DNA of 6,784 bases. Source: an uncultured Ruminococcus sp. Its GTDB lineage: Bacteria > Bacillota > Clostridia > Oscillospirales > Ruminococcaceae. Of the stretch, positions 1 through 4,990 are shown one piece after another. The translations under genes were made by a program, and so were the position numbers. The notes below the pieces were generated by a model. That model did no database searches. It was given only the letters and a program-made list of their open reading frames with translations, and was not told where the DNA came from. The stretch's first letter is position 1. The number at the start of each line of letters is the position of its first letter. Location: NCBI GenBank assembly GCA_937894495.1, contig CALCRR010000305.1:1-6784 (forward strand), written 5' to 3'.

Positions 1-512
1 TTGACCCTCAGCGGCGGCTGACAAGCCCCTGCACCGACCGACCGCTGGGACGGCAGAACCTCTACTATCTGCCCGACACCGAAAGCACTCTGCATGAGCT
101 TGCATACTATGAAGGTGATGACTACGGCAGGAAGCTTATGTTCACAACAAAACTCGCCGCAGTTATGGATATGCTGGGTCAGCAGACCAACTACAGACAG
201 ACTGCCCAGCCTACCCTTTCTGAACAGCTAGTGCGATATGTCAACGATATGCTGTGCCGGGATATAACGGTAGAGCGGCTGGCGGAGCATTTCTTTCTGA
301 GCACCTCGCAGTTCTCCCGACTGTTCAGGAAAGCTACGGGTGCGTCACCGTGGGCGTACATAAATGCCAAGCGGCTGGTGATGGCGAAAGCGCTCCTGCA
401 AGGTGGCATGAGTGCAAAAAAAGCCGCAGAGGACTGCGGCTTTAAGGATTATTCGGTTTTCTACAAGGCTTATGTTAAACGCTTCGGGGAGAAGCCGAGC
501 TTGCGGCGTTGA
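1..512 (+). CDS. AraC-family transcriptional regulator, 3' part (5' end outside window)
   Basis: The frame is open from position 3 to the TGA at 510-512, giving 169 visible residues; the gene enters from the left edge, so the ATG at 138 is internal. The last ~100 residues form the double helix-turn-helix DNA-binding domain of AraC/XylS regulators. The first HTH is around TVERLAEHFFLSTSQFSRLF, the linker helix contains PWAYINAKRLVMAKALL, and the second HTH starts at SAKKAAEDCGF and runs into the family signature ending FGEKPS. The ~70 residues before it should be the end of the ligand-sensing domain and a linker. The gene converges on the beta-mannosidase with a 24-bp gap, so it is a candidate local regulator of that gene. 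The second HTH codons also form a hairpin that works as a terminator on the other strand. The effector is unknown; a plant-mannan sugar is only a guess. No plus-strand terminator is visible after the stop. Confidence 0.93.
   Translation, partial: DPQRRLTSPCTDRPLGRQNLYYLPDTESTLHELAYYEGDDYGRKLMFTTKLAAVMDMLGQQTNYRQTAQPTLSEQLVRYVNDMLCRDITVERLAEHFFLSTSQFSRLFRKATGASPWAYINAKRLVMAKALLQGGMSAKKAAEDCGFKDYSVFYKAYVKRFGEKPSLRR
416..443 (-). terminator. Intrinsic terminator of the beta-mannosidase, inside the araC-type gene
   Basis: On the minus strand, a stem GCCGCAG/CTGCGGC (extended by three A-T pairs) with a 4-nt loop is followed by seven T residues, the complement of A416-A422. This is a classical Rho-independent terminator. 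It lies ~95 nt past the mannosidase stop and is the only strong candidate there. On the plus strand only three T residues follow the stem, so it should act in one direction. It overlaps the codons for KKAAEDCGF in the second HTH of the convergent regulator. Confidence 0.8.
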
Positions 513-536
513 AGTTCCGTTATTGCCGTTTTGCTC

Positions 537-3026
537 TCAAAGCCCCAGCGCCTCAAAGTACGATACGACAGTAAGCTCAGCCTCAAACTCATTCAGCGTA
601 AGCTCTCTCGATAAGGTGGATCTATCCACATACACAACAGCCTCGCCGCCGTGGAGGTCGAAGAAATTGTCCGAGAATATGCAGTCTGCGGTTTTAAGGT
701 CGAGCCACACGCCCTTGGCAAAGGCTTCGGCTCTCACTGTTATCTCAAACCTTTCGCCGCATTCAGCAGCAGACCATGTCAGCTTAGGGTCAATGAACAT
801 GAACTGCTTCGGGCGGACGAGCATAGCTGTGTTTGAGCTGATGGTCCCGCCATTTTCGATAAGCGAATATTCAATATATGATAAATGCCTGTTTTGTGCT
901 GAGATACCTGTTTCTTCGGGGGTCAGCGTAAGGTGATACTCGGCTGACATGGGCTTGACGGTAACTTCCCTGCTGCCCTCAGCTATGACCTCGCCGGTGT
1001 TTCGGCGGCTGTGCCAGATGATGTTGGCTTCAAAGGCGTCCTGCCGCTCCGACGATATGTTTAAGCGTATCAGGTCGGGATCGTTATCGGCTGCCGAGAG
1101 CAGGACAGGCGCATAGAACCTTTTTGCAGTATAGTGCAGCGGCTTGCGGCGCATGAAACTGTCGACGGAAGCCCACGAGATAACCGGGTTCGAGTCATTC
1201 ACCTGCCAGTAGAGCGAGCCCATGCTGACCCCTCGGTCACGGCGCATATTCTCCACATTTATCCGTATCGCGTCCGACTGTACCATTTGTGTGGCATATA
1301 TCAGCCCCTCAAAGGTGTATGGATAATGGGACATCTGCGCTAAATAATACATTATCTTTTCGGTGCCCTGCTCGCACTTCTGATGGGCTTCCATTACAGG
1401 TGAGCAGAGGTTCATATCCTTTGGCTCGGCAAAGCTCCTGACGGTCTTTATGCTCGGCAGCGACTCAAAGCCGAACTCTGAGCAGAAGCGGAAGGTGTGA
1501 TAATAATAATCCTCAAAGGGCTTTAAGCTGTGCCATACTGCCCAGTAGTGCTGGTCGCCGCGGTGCTGGTCGCTGCTGCCCTTAAAGCCGCCGCCCGACG
1601 ACGGAGAAGAGCACCAGTAAAATGTCTGAGGGTCGTTATTCTTCAAAGCCTTCGGGATAACGTCCTCGAACAGTCTCAGATAGTCCTCACGGTAGTGCTG
1701 CTGCTCCTGCGGCAGTCCCCAGCCCTCCCACATACTTTCAACCTCATTATTGCCGCACCACATGGCGAGACAGGGGTGATTTCTTATGCGTTTGGCGTTG
1801 TCTTTTATTTCGGCACTGACGTTTTCGCAGAACTCCCCGTCAGCCTTATATGCCGAGCAGGCGAACATACAGTCCTGCCACACCAGCAGCCCCATGCGGT
1901 CGCAAAGCTCATAGAACCAGTCGTCGGGATAGATACCGCCGCCCCAGACCCGTATCATGTTATAATTTGCGTCAATGCAGGCTTCCAGCAGCTGCTCGGT
2001 GCGCTCACGGCTCCTTCTCGGCAAAATCTGCTCCTCGGGGATATAGTTTGCACCCATAGCAAATATCTTCAAGCCGTTGATCACAAAAGCAAACTCCTCG
2101 CCGTTATCCGAGCCGTCAGCATTGAAGAGCTTATCACGGCTGACCGTTACAGTTCTTAATCCGATATCAAGGCTTCGCTTATCCAGCGTATTGCCGCTTT
2201 TATCCGAAAGTCTGACGGTGAGTTTATAAAGCGGCTGCTCGCCATAGCCGTTGGGGTACCAAAGCTTTGCTTCAGTTACTTTTATGTGCAGAGTTTTCCT
2301 GTCAGTAATGCTGCCCTCTGCCGTGAGCTTTGAACTGCCGTCGGGAGAGGTAAGCTCAGCGCTTATATCAAGCTTGTCAGCTGATGTGAGAGCTGCTTCA
2401 ACATCAATGTATATATCGACCTCTCCGTCGGAGATACGACTGTGGTCCTGCCTGACATACACGCTGTCTATCAGTCCGCCGCAAACGCCTATCAGCTCAA
2501 CATCACGCCAGATACCCATATCCGGCAGCATGGGGCCCCAGTCCCAGCCGAACATATAGTGCGCCTTTCGTATATGCGGATATCCAGGGATAGTCGAAGA
2601 TACGCCCCAGACAGGTTCCTCGGCATTCCGTTGGGCGATGTATTTTGTGGACGAGGATATACTTACCGTAAGGATATTGTCCGCAGGCTTCACAAGCTCG
2701 GTGATATCGCAGGTGTAGGTGCGGTGCATATTGTCGGCGCTGAGTATGAGCTCGCCGTTAAGGCTGACCCTCGCCAGAGTATCAATGCCGTAAAACCGAA
2801 GCAATATCCTGTCAGACCCGTATATACCTGCCTCCGGGTCGAACCTGCGCTCATAGGTAACGTCCTCGTCAAAAATCGGCAGGGTGGTATACTCGTTCAG
2901 GCGGTAATATGGGTCGCCGATAAGTCCTTCCTTCAAAAGCGTATCACACAATGACCCTGGCACCGCTGCGCCCATATCATACCTGCCGCTGTGCAGCTTC
3001 CATATCCCGTTAAGTGACTGTTTCAT
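537..3026 (-). CDS. Beta-mannosidase, glycoside hydrolase family 2
   Basis: This 829-residue protein is predicted to release beta-D-mannose from the non-reducing ends of manno-oligosaccharides. No signal peptide is visible, so it is likely cytoplasmic and acts on imported oligosaccharides. The GH2 layout is seen in order: an N-terminal jelly-roll (about 1-175) with the family motif FGWDWGP at 159-165; an Ig-like domain (about 180-290); a TIM barrel (about 320-640); and C-terminal beta domains. The barrel carries the run MIRVWGGGIYPDDWFYELCDRMG. The acid/base is predicted as E428 in CGNNE, and the nucleophile as E517 in SEFGFES, a spacing of 89 residues, close to that in characterised GH2 beta-mannosidases. 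YWQVND..P..SW at 606-618 is also typical. Length is normal and no frame break is seen. The ATG at 3026 is preceded by TAAGGAG (3034-3040) at 7-nt spacing. A GH2 enzyme of other specificity is possible, but the motifs fit mannosidase best. Confidence 0.95.
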   Translation of the reverse strand: MKQSLNGIWKLHSGRYDMGAAVPGSLCDTLLKEGLIGDPYYRLNEYTTLPIFDEDVTYERRFDPEAGIYGSDRILLRFYGIDTLARVSLNGELILSADNMHRTYTCDITELVKPADNILTVSISSSTKYIAQRNAEEPVWGVSSTIPGYPHIRKAHYMFGWDWGPMLPDMGIWRDVELIGVCGGLIDSVYVRQDHSRISDGEVDIYIDVEAALTSADKLDISAELTSPDGSSKLTAEGSITDRKTLHIKVTEAKLWYPNGYGEQPLYKLTVRLSDKSGNTLDKRSLDIGLRTVTVSRDKLFNADGSDNGEEFAFVINGLKIFAMGANYIPEEQILPRRSRERTEQLLEACIDANYNMIRVWGGGIYPDDWFYELCDRMGLLVWQDCMFACSAYKADGEFCENVSAEIKDNAKRIRNHPCLAMWCGNNEVESMWEGWGLPQEQQHYREDYLRLFEDVIPKALKNNDPQTFYWCSSPSSGGGFKGSSDQHRGDQHYWAVWHSLKPFEDYYYHTFRFCSEFGFESLPSIKTVRSFAEPKDMNLCSPVMEAHQKCEQGTEKIMYYLAQMSHYPYTFEGLIYATQMVQSDAIRINVENMRRDRGVSMGSLYWQVNDSNPVISWASVDSFMRRKPLHYTAKRFYAPVLLSAADNDPDLIRLNISSERQDAFEANIIWHSRRNTGEVIAEGSREVTVKPMSAEYHLTLTPEETGISAQNRHLSYIEYSLIENGGTISSNTAMLVRPKQFMFIDPKLTWSAAECGERFEITVRAEAFAKGVWLDLKTADCIFSDNFFDLHGGEAVVYVDRSTLSRELTLNEFEAELTVVSYFEALGL

Positions 3027-3082
3027 AATGCTACTCCTTATTAAAAGCGTTTGTTTTGTCAGCCAAAAGATCTGTAAGAATA

Positions 3083-3111
3083 ATTATACCACAGCGCACA
3101 CGATCAGTCAA
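3083..3111 (-). promoter_or_regulatory. Sigma-A promoter of the beta-mannosidase gene
   Basis: Read on the minus strand, TTGACT (3111-3106) and TATAAT (3088-3083) are separated by exactly 17 bp. That is 11 of 12 consensus bases. Transcription would start near 3076 and give a ~50-nt leader ending in the Shine-Dalgarno TAAGGAG before the ATG at 3026. Confidence 0.85.
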
Positions 3112-3118
3112 CCGAAAG

Positions 3119-3148
3119 CTTTACTATTTTAAAATATAGCCTTTACTA
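3119..3148 (-). promoter_or_regulatory. Paired direct repeats upstream of -35, candidate AraC-type operator
   Basis: On the minus strand, TAGTAAAG occurs twice (3148-3141 and 3126-3119), with starts 22 bp apart, about two helical turns. The nearer copy ends 7 bp before the -35 box. AraC-family activators commonly bind two direct half-sites 21-22 bp apart next to the -35, so this fits the regulator encoded at 1-512. The DNA between the copies is AT-rich and includes a 12-bp palindrome, TATTTTAAAATA (3125-3136), which could also help as an UP element. Binding by the neighbour is inference. Confidence 0.5.
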
Positions 3149-3229
3149 CAGTACGCCCCTTAAAATTTGTATGATCATTGAACTTTTTATGAAGTTTGAG
3201 CTGCAAATATAACAGGTGTAAAAGTATAA

Positions 3230-3372
3230 AATAACCCCGTAAATACGGCGGATTTTTGCCATATTTACTGGGGATTTTTCTTTGTGAGTGACGAACGAAA
3301 AAATGATGTGCCCCCAAGCTCGATTTTATGCGCTTTCTTTGCTATTAACTTTCCTTTATCAACATTTCTCTT
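3230..3372 (-). ncRNA. Candidate small RNA or leader between two minus-strand promoters
   Basis: A good minus-strand promoter (3379-3407) would start a transcript near 3372 that runs ~140 nt into a long hairpin (3273-3235) followed by a U-rich stretch. There is no plausible ORF: the ATG in GAAATGTTGATAAAGG reads only six codons. Promoter plus terminator without a reading frame is the pattern of a small RNA. I recognise no known RNA family. Alternatives are a leader that reads through to the mannosidase gene, or the stump of a deleted gene. Confidence 0.3.
3235..3283. terminator. Long hairpin with U-rich tails on both sides
   Basis: CCCC (3235-3238) and GTAAATA (3239-3245) pair with TATTTAC (3262-3268) and GGGG (3270-3273), with one bulged T at 3269. 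An inner GGC/GCC (3247-3249 with 3258-3260) extends the stem. On the plus strand ATTTTTCTTT follows; on the minus strand TTATTTTAT follows. It could terminate in either direction. Lying alone between genes, it could also be a copy of a dispersed palindromic repeat. Confidence 0.6.
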
Positions 3373-3378
3373 ACATTT

Positions 3379-3407
3379 ATTATATCATACATTTTTTCTG
3401 TTGTAAA
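3379..3407 (-). promoter_or_regulatory. Second minus-strand sigma-A promoter
   Basis: On the minus strand, TTTACA (3407-3402) and TATAAT (3384-3379) are separated by 17 bp, matching 11 of 12 consensus bases. It lies ~350 bp upstream of the mannosidase ATG, with a terminator-like hairpin in between. No reading frame follows directly. Confidence 0.55.
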
Positions 3408-3434
3408 GGTAATTGTTAAAAAACATATAACAAC

Positions 3435-3464
3435 AAAACCTCTGACTTAGAAATCAGAGGTTTT
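3435..3464. terminator. Terminator following the serine recombinase remnant
   Basis: An 11-bp perfect stem (AAAACCTCTGA at 3435-3445 with its complement at 3454-3464) encloses an 8-nt loop. T-rich sequence follows on both strands. It begins 5 nt past the recombinase stop on the minus strand, so it is probably the original terminator of that gene. It marks one end of the element debris. Confidence 0.75.
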
Positions 3465-3469
3465 ATAAT

Positions 3470-3680
3470 TTATCTTTCAAGCTCGACTTTTTTCTCATAC
3501 CCACCCTTGAATACTATGCAGCTTATCCTCATGAATCGACGGCGAGTTGTGACAGAATTTAGAGCCATGATCCAAGCGACTTATGCACCGCCACACTATT
3601 TTCTTCTTGCCACGAACATTCCACGTCACCCGCTTGTATGCCGAGCCACATTCGCCGCACACCATTATAGTCGATAAGTC
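3470..3680 (-). pseudogene. Large serine recombinase remnant: zinc ribbon plus last residues
   Basis: On the minus strand, one frame reads VCGECGSAYKR...KIVWRCISRLDHGSKFCHNSPSIHEDKLH. This is the recombinase zinc ribbon (Zn_ribbon_recom) of large serine recombinases. The four Cys ligands are at codons 3657-3659, 3648-3650, 3585-3587 and 3552-3554. Right after KLH that frame runs out at a TGA (3495-3497). In the next frame, VFKGGYEKKVELER followed by TAA (3470-3472) reads as the usual C-terminal beta strand of such proteins. The coiled-coil part normally between the two (over a hundred residues) is missing, as are the N-terminal catalytic resolvase domain and the recombinase domain. It is therefore a non-functional stub with at least two deletions. 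Residues upstream of LSTIMVCGECG (above about 3680) do not look like the family. The protein once mediated integration and excision of an element at a dinucleotide core site. Confidence 0.85.
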
Positions 3681-3711
3681 CAGAGAGGACACCACTAAGG
3701 AGGTAGACGCA

Positions 3712-3955
3712 GTGAAAAAGTACACCAACAAAGGGTTGAAAAAAACTTGCAAAAGCGGCTTTACTGATGCATTACGGTTTTGCTCCGGCTCTTAGTAATA
3801 TAGTGCTTATGGAGGCAGACACTAACGGCGAGTACATCGGCATTGATGTAGATGGACATGGTTATCAAATATACGGTAAAATTTGGTATCTGTCAGACGG
3901 TCACAGCATGGGGTACGACCCATCTACCATAAGCATAAACAAAATTAAGTGGTGA
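3712..3955 (+). pseudogene. Small hypothetical element gene, split by a one-base frameshift
   Basis: AAGGAGG (3697-3703) lies 8 nt before a GTG start at 3712. The frame gives MKKYTNKGLKKTCKSGFTDALRF, then leaves sense at CSGS and stops at 3793-3795. The next frame continues with APALSNIVLMEADTNGEYIGID... to the TGA at 3953-3955. Removing one T from the run 3778-3781 joins them into one 80-residue protein that reads smoothly. I infer a one-base insertion. The downstream part has no Shine-Dalgarno of its own at ATG 3767, which supports one gene rather than two. I do not recognise the family. The product would be a small soluble, Gly/Asp-rich protein with no membrane segment. It precedes the DUF2958 gene in the same direction by 22 bp, so the two were probably co-transcribed. 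Confidence 0.55.
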
Positions 3956-3977
3956 AACAGCATAAGGAGTTGATAAA

Positions 3978-4288
3978 ATGGTACTTTTTACAAAATCAAT
4001 CATCAAGCAGCTTGAGAAAAAGCCCCTCTATTCGACAGAGGGCAGGGTATGAAAGCTAAGGTCATTGTAAAGATATTCAATCCATTTGGCGCGGGTACAT
4101 GGTTGATAACTGAGGGTGAAAAACAGGAAAATGGAGATTGGCTGCTATTCGGTTATTTTCACCTGCATGAGTGGGAATGGGGTTACGTTCTTATGAGTGA
4201 TCTTGTTAATACCCGAATAGGCCGCTATAGACTAAGGCTTGAGCGTGAAATGTATCAAAAAGGCACAGTCGAGGACTTTTGCAGATAA
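3978..4288 (+). pseudogene. DUF2958 family protein, split by a one-base frameshift
   Basis: TAAGGAG (3963-3969) precedes the ATG at 3978. The first frame encodes 24 residues (MVLFTKSIIKQLEKKPLYST...) and stops at TGA 4050-4052. The overlapping ATG at 4049 opens a 79-residue frame (MKAKVIVKIFNPFGAGTW...) ending at 4288. The halves match the start and body of DUF2958 proteins: the N-terminal LFT..I...L...PLYST, then K.FNP.GAGTW..TEGE, then a W.LFGY...EWE.GYV..S.L core. Adding one G to the run G4045-G4047 fuses them through EGRGMKAK into ~103 residues, the normal family length. I infer a one-base loss. The ATGA overlap could still let ribosomes restart, so a shortened product is possible. The molecular function of DUF2958 is unknown; it is typical of mobile-element cargo. 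Confidence 0.75.
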
Positions 4289-4291
4289 GAC

Positions 4292-4320
4292 TTGACAGCT
4301 ATCTAAAAATCGGCTATAAT
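4292..4320 (+). promoter_or_regulatory. Perfect consensus sigma-A promoter
   Basis: TTGACA (4292-4297) and TATAAT (4315-4320) are separated by exactly 17 bp, a full 12-of-12 match. It starts 3 bp after the DUF2958 stop codon and drives the 49-codon gene. The start point would fall near 4327, at or inside the AAAGGAGG Shine-Dalgarno (4327-4334), so the leader must be very short or the start slightly further upstream. Confidence 0.88.
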
Positions 4321-4343
4321 ATCAGTAAAGGAGGCTGAGTGCT

Positions 4344-4493
4344 ATGGATATAAATGAAAAACTCGCTAATCTGACCGCAGAACAGAGCAAGGCATTAGCG
4401 GCATCTATGAACGCCGCATATAACAAGCAGCCCGATACTGATGATGCCGAGCCGGAGGATGATGAGCAGCAGGCTACACGGGATAAGGAATAG
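4344..4493 (+). CDS. Small acidic hypothetical protein (49 aa)
   Basis: AAAGGAGG (4327-4334) precedes the ATG at 4344 by 9 nt, and TAG ends the frame at 4491-4493. The protein begins MDINEKLANLTAEQSKALAA, probably a helix, and has a strongly acidic tail (DTDDAEPEDDEQQ at about 31-43). No signal peptide or membrane segment is visible. A perfect promoter and a good ribosome site in front, and an intrinsic terminator 28 nt after the stop, make it a real single-gene transcription unit although it is very short. I do not recognise the family. Acidic, helical small proteins on mobile elements include inhibitors and DNA mimics, but nothing here shows that role. Unlike its two upstream neighbours it has no frame break. 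Confidence 0.7.
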   Translation: MDINEKLANLTAEQSKALAASMNAAYNKQPDTDDAEPEDDEQQATRDKE

Positions 4494-4520
4494 CGGTTGA
4501 CGTCTGCGGACTAAGCCTAA

Positions 4521-4548
4521 GAGAGTCGGATGTGTCCGGCTCTTTTTT
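4521..4548 (+). terminator. Intrinsic terminator of the 49-aa gene
   Basis: GAGTCGGA (4523-4530), loop TGTG and TCCGGCTC (4535-4542) form an 8-bp stem with one G-T wobble, followed by six T residues (4543-4548). It lies 28 nt after the stop of the small acidic gene. Confidence 0.85.
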
Positions 4549-4555
4549 GTCCGGG

Positions 4556-4581
4556 CGTGTCCAGTTTTCGTGTCCAGTTTT
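4556..4581 (+). repeat. Tandem duplication of a 13-bp unit
   Basis: CGTGTCCAGTTTT occurs twice head to tail (4556-4568 and 4569-4581) with no mismatch. It lies just past the terminator of the 49-aa gene. It may be a protein-binding pair at an element end or a simple slippage product. Confidence 0.8.
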
Positions 4582-4642
4582 TGTGAAAAATACACATTAA
4601 GTGTTTGTTAATTGCACAAATGGTGAGGGTATAAAACATAAG

Positions 4643-4685
4643 AAAAAGCCCGATATTACGCAAAATACGCAATATCGGGCTTTTT
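4643..4685. terminator. Strong bidirectional terminator, probably of the original tRNA-Ser gene
   Basis: A 15-bp perfect stem (4643-4657 with 4671-4685; core AAGCCCGATATT) has a 13-nt loop. It has five A residues on one side and five T on the other, so it can work in both directions. On the minus strand it starts only 4 nt after the CCA end of the tRNA fragment, as expected for the native tRNA terminator. Confidence 0.85.
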
Positions 4686-4689
4686 GCTT

Positions 4690-4718
4690 TGGCGGAGAAG
4701 GAGGGATTCGAACCCTCG
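4690..4718 (-). pseudogene. 3' fragment of a tRNA-Ser gene, likely integration (att) scar
   Basis: On the minus strand the end of a tRNA is clear: T-arm GAGGG-TTCGAAT-CCCTC (4717-4701), the 3' acceptor strand CTTCTCC (4700-4694), discriminator G (4693) and encoded CCA (4692-4690). The G discriminator and this acceptor sequence fit tRNA-Ser. Beyond 4718 no variable arm, anticodon arm or D-arm can be folded, so only ~29 nt are tRNA-like. Such 3' fragments are left when an element integrates into the 3' end of a tRNA gene by a tyrosine recombinase. The terminator right after it suggests this side is the original chromosome and that the element lay to the right, with the intact tRNA outside the window. 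No integrase gene is present here. Confidence 0.8.
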
Positions 4719-4734
4719 ATGAGCTATCAACCCA

Positions 4735-4935
4735 TACACGAGTTCCAGAAGGATAATTTTGTGCATATTGTACCATATCGTCCTTCTCATTCACTTGTAG
4801 TTTTAGAAAATAAGCACAATAAAATACCCCAAAATACCATAAAAACTACAGGTGAAATATGCACTTGATTAGCAAAATTTATTAGCAAAAATAAGGGCTT
4901 TTTACACGAATGACTGATTTTTTATACACGAGTGA
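4735..4935 (+). repeat. Three copies of a TACACGA repeat near the tRNA scar
   Basis: TACACGAGT (4735-4743), TACACGAATGA (4903-4913) and TACACGAGTGA (4925-4935) share one core and one orientation. The last two are exactly 22 bp apart, two helical turns; the first is 17 bp beyond the tRNA fragment. Short direct repeats placed like this beside a tRNA-type core are typical arm-binding sites of tyrosine integrases. A second nearby pair, ATTAGCAAAA at 4868-4877 and 4881-4890, is offset by 13 bp. Confidence 0.45.
4761..4864. repeat. Compound inverted repeat in AT-rich non-coding DNA
   Basis: CACTTGTAGTTTT (4792-4804) is the inverted partner of AAAACTACAGGTG (4842-4854), 12 of 13 matching. An outer pair GTGCATATT (4761-4769) and AATATGCAC (4856-4864) matches perfectly. 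The arms are unevenly spaced, so this is not one clean stem; a pair of protein-binding sites is as likely. The surrounding stretch from 4719 to 4990 is AT-rich and I see no gene in it on either strand. Confidence 0.5.
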
Positions 4936-4990
4936 GCGACGAGTTTAACATAATATGAATATTTTTTCGTTTGCAACTTGTTATATTTCA

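Larger units (their letters stand above)
3470..4493. mobile_element. Degraded integrative/conjugative element remnant
   Basis: This stretch joins a minus-strand serine recombinase stub to three small plus-strand genes, one of them DUF2958, a family often met on conjugative elements and plasmids of Firmicutes. The plus-strand genes start abruptly next to the recombinase stub with no promoter of their own in front, suggesting a deletion joined them near 3680-3695. No conjugation, replication or relaxase genes remain. True ends cannot be set from this window. Confidence 0.5.

Noticed and set aside
138..512. ATG at 138 as the true start of a short HTH-only regulator
   Set aside because: The same frame stays open to the left edge with protein-like sequence (YYLPDTESTLHELAYYEG), and no ribosome site precedes the ATG.
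1530..2159. Long plus-strand open frame (209 codons) within the mannosidase region, and similar ones at 412-936 and 2442-2954
   Set aside because: They lie antisense to a protein with clear GH2 motifs along its length, have no ribosome sites of note, and their translations show no domain pattern.
3129..3317. Minus-strand open frame of 62 codons upstream of the mannosidase
   Set aside because: It runs through the long hairpin at 3235-3273 and the AT-rich operator region and has no convincing ribosome site or recognisable protein features.
3712..3795. A separate functional 27-aa gene with the strong AAGGAGG site
   Set aside because: It is possible, but the sequence continues sensibly in the next frame after dropping one T, so a frameshifted longer gene is the simpler reading.
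4395..4595. Minus-strand open frame of 66 codons opposite the 49-aa gene
   Set aside because: It is antisense to a better supported gene and crosses its terminator; it has no ribosome site.
4690..4788. A complete tRNA-Ser, because GAGAAG on the minus strand at about 4788-4783 could partly pair with the acceptor 3' strand at roughly the right distance
   Set aside because: The first base pair fails, and no D-arm, anticodon arm or variable arm can be formed in between; only the 3' ~29 nt are tRNA-like.
4597..4794. Minus-strand open frame of 65 codons containing SSRVRIPPSPP
   Set aside because: The peptide is the translation of the tRNA-Ser 3' end and its terminator; the frame is spurious.
4868..4890. 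Start of a CRISPR-like array (ATTAGCAAAA pair)
   Set aside because: Only two 10-bp copies with a 3-bp gap; there are no spacers of regular length and no cas genes.
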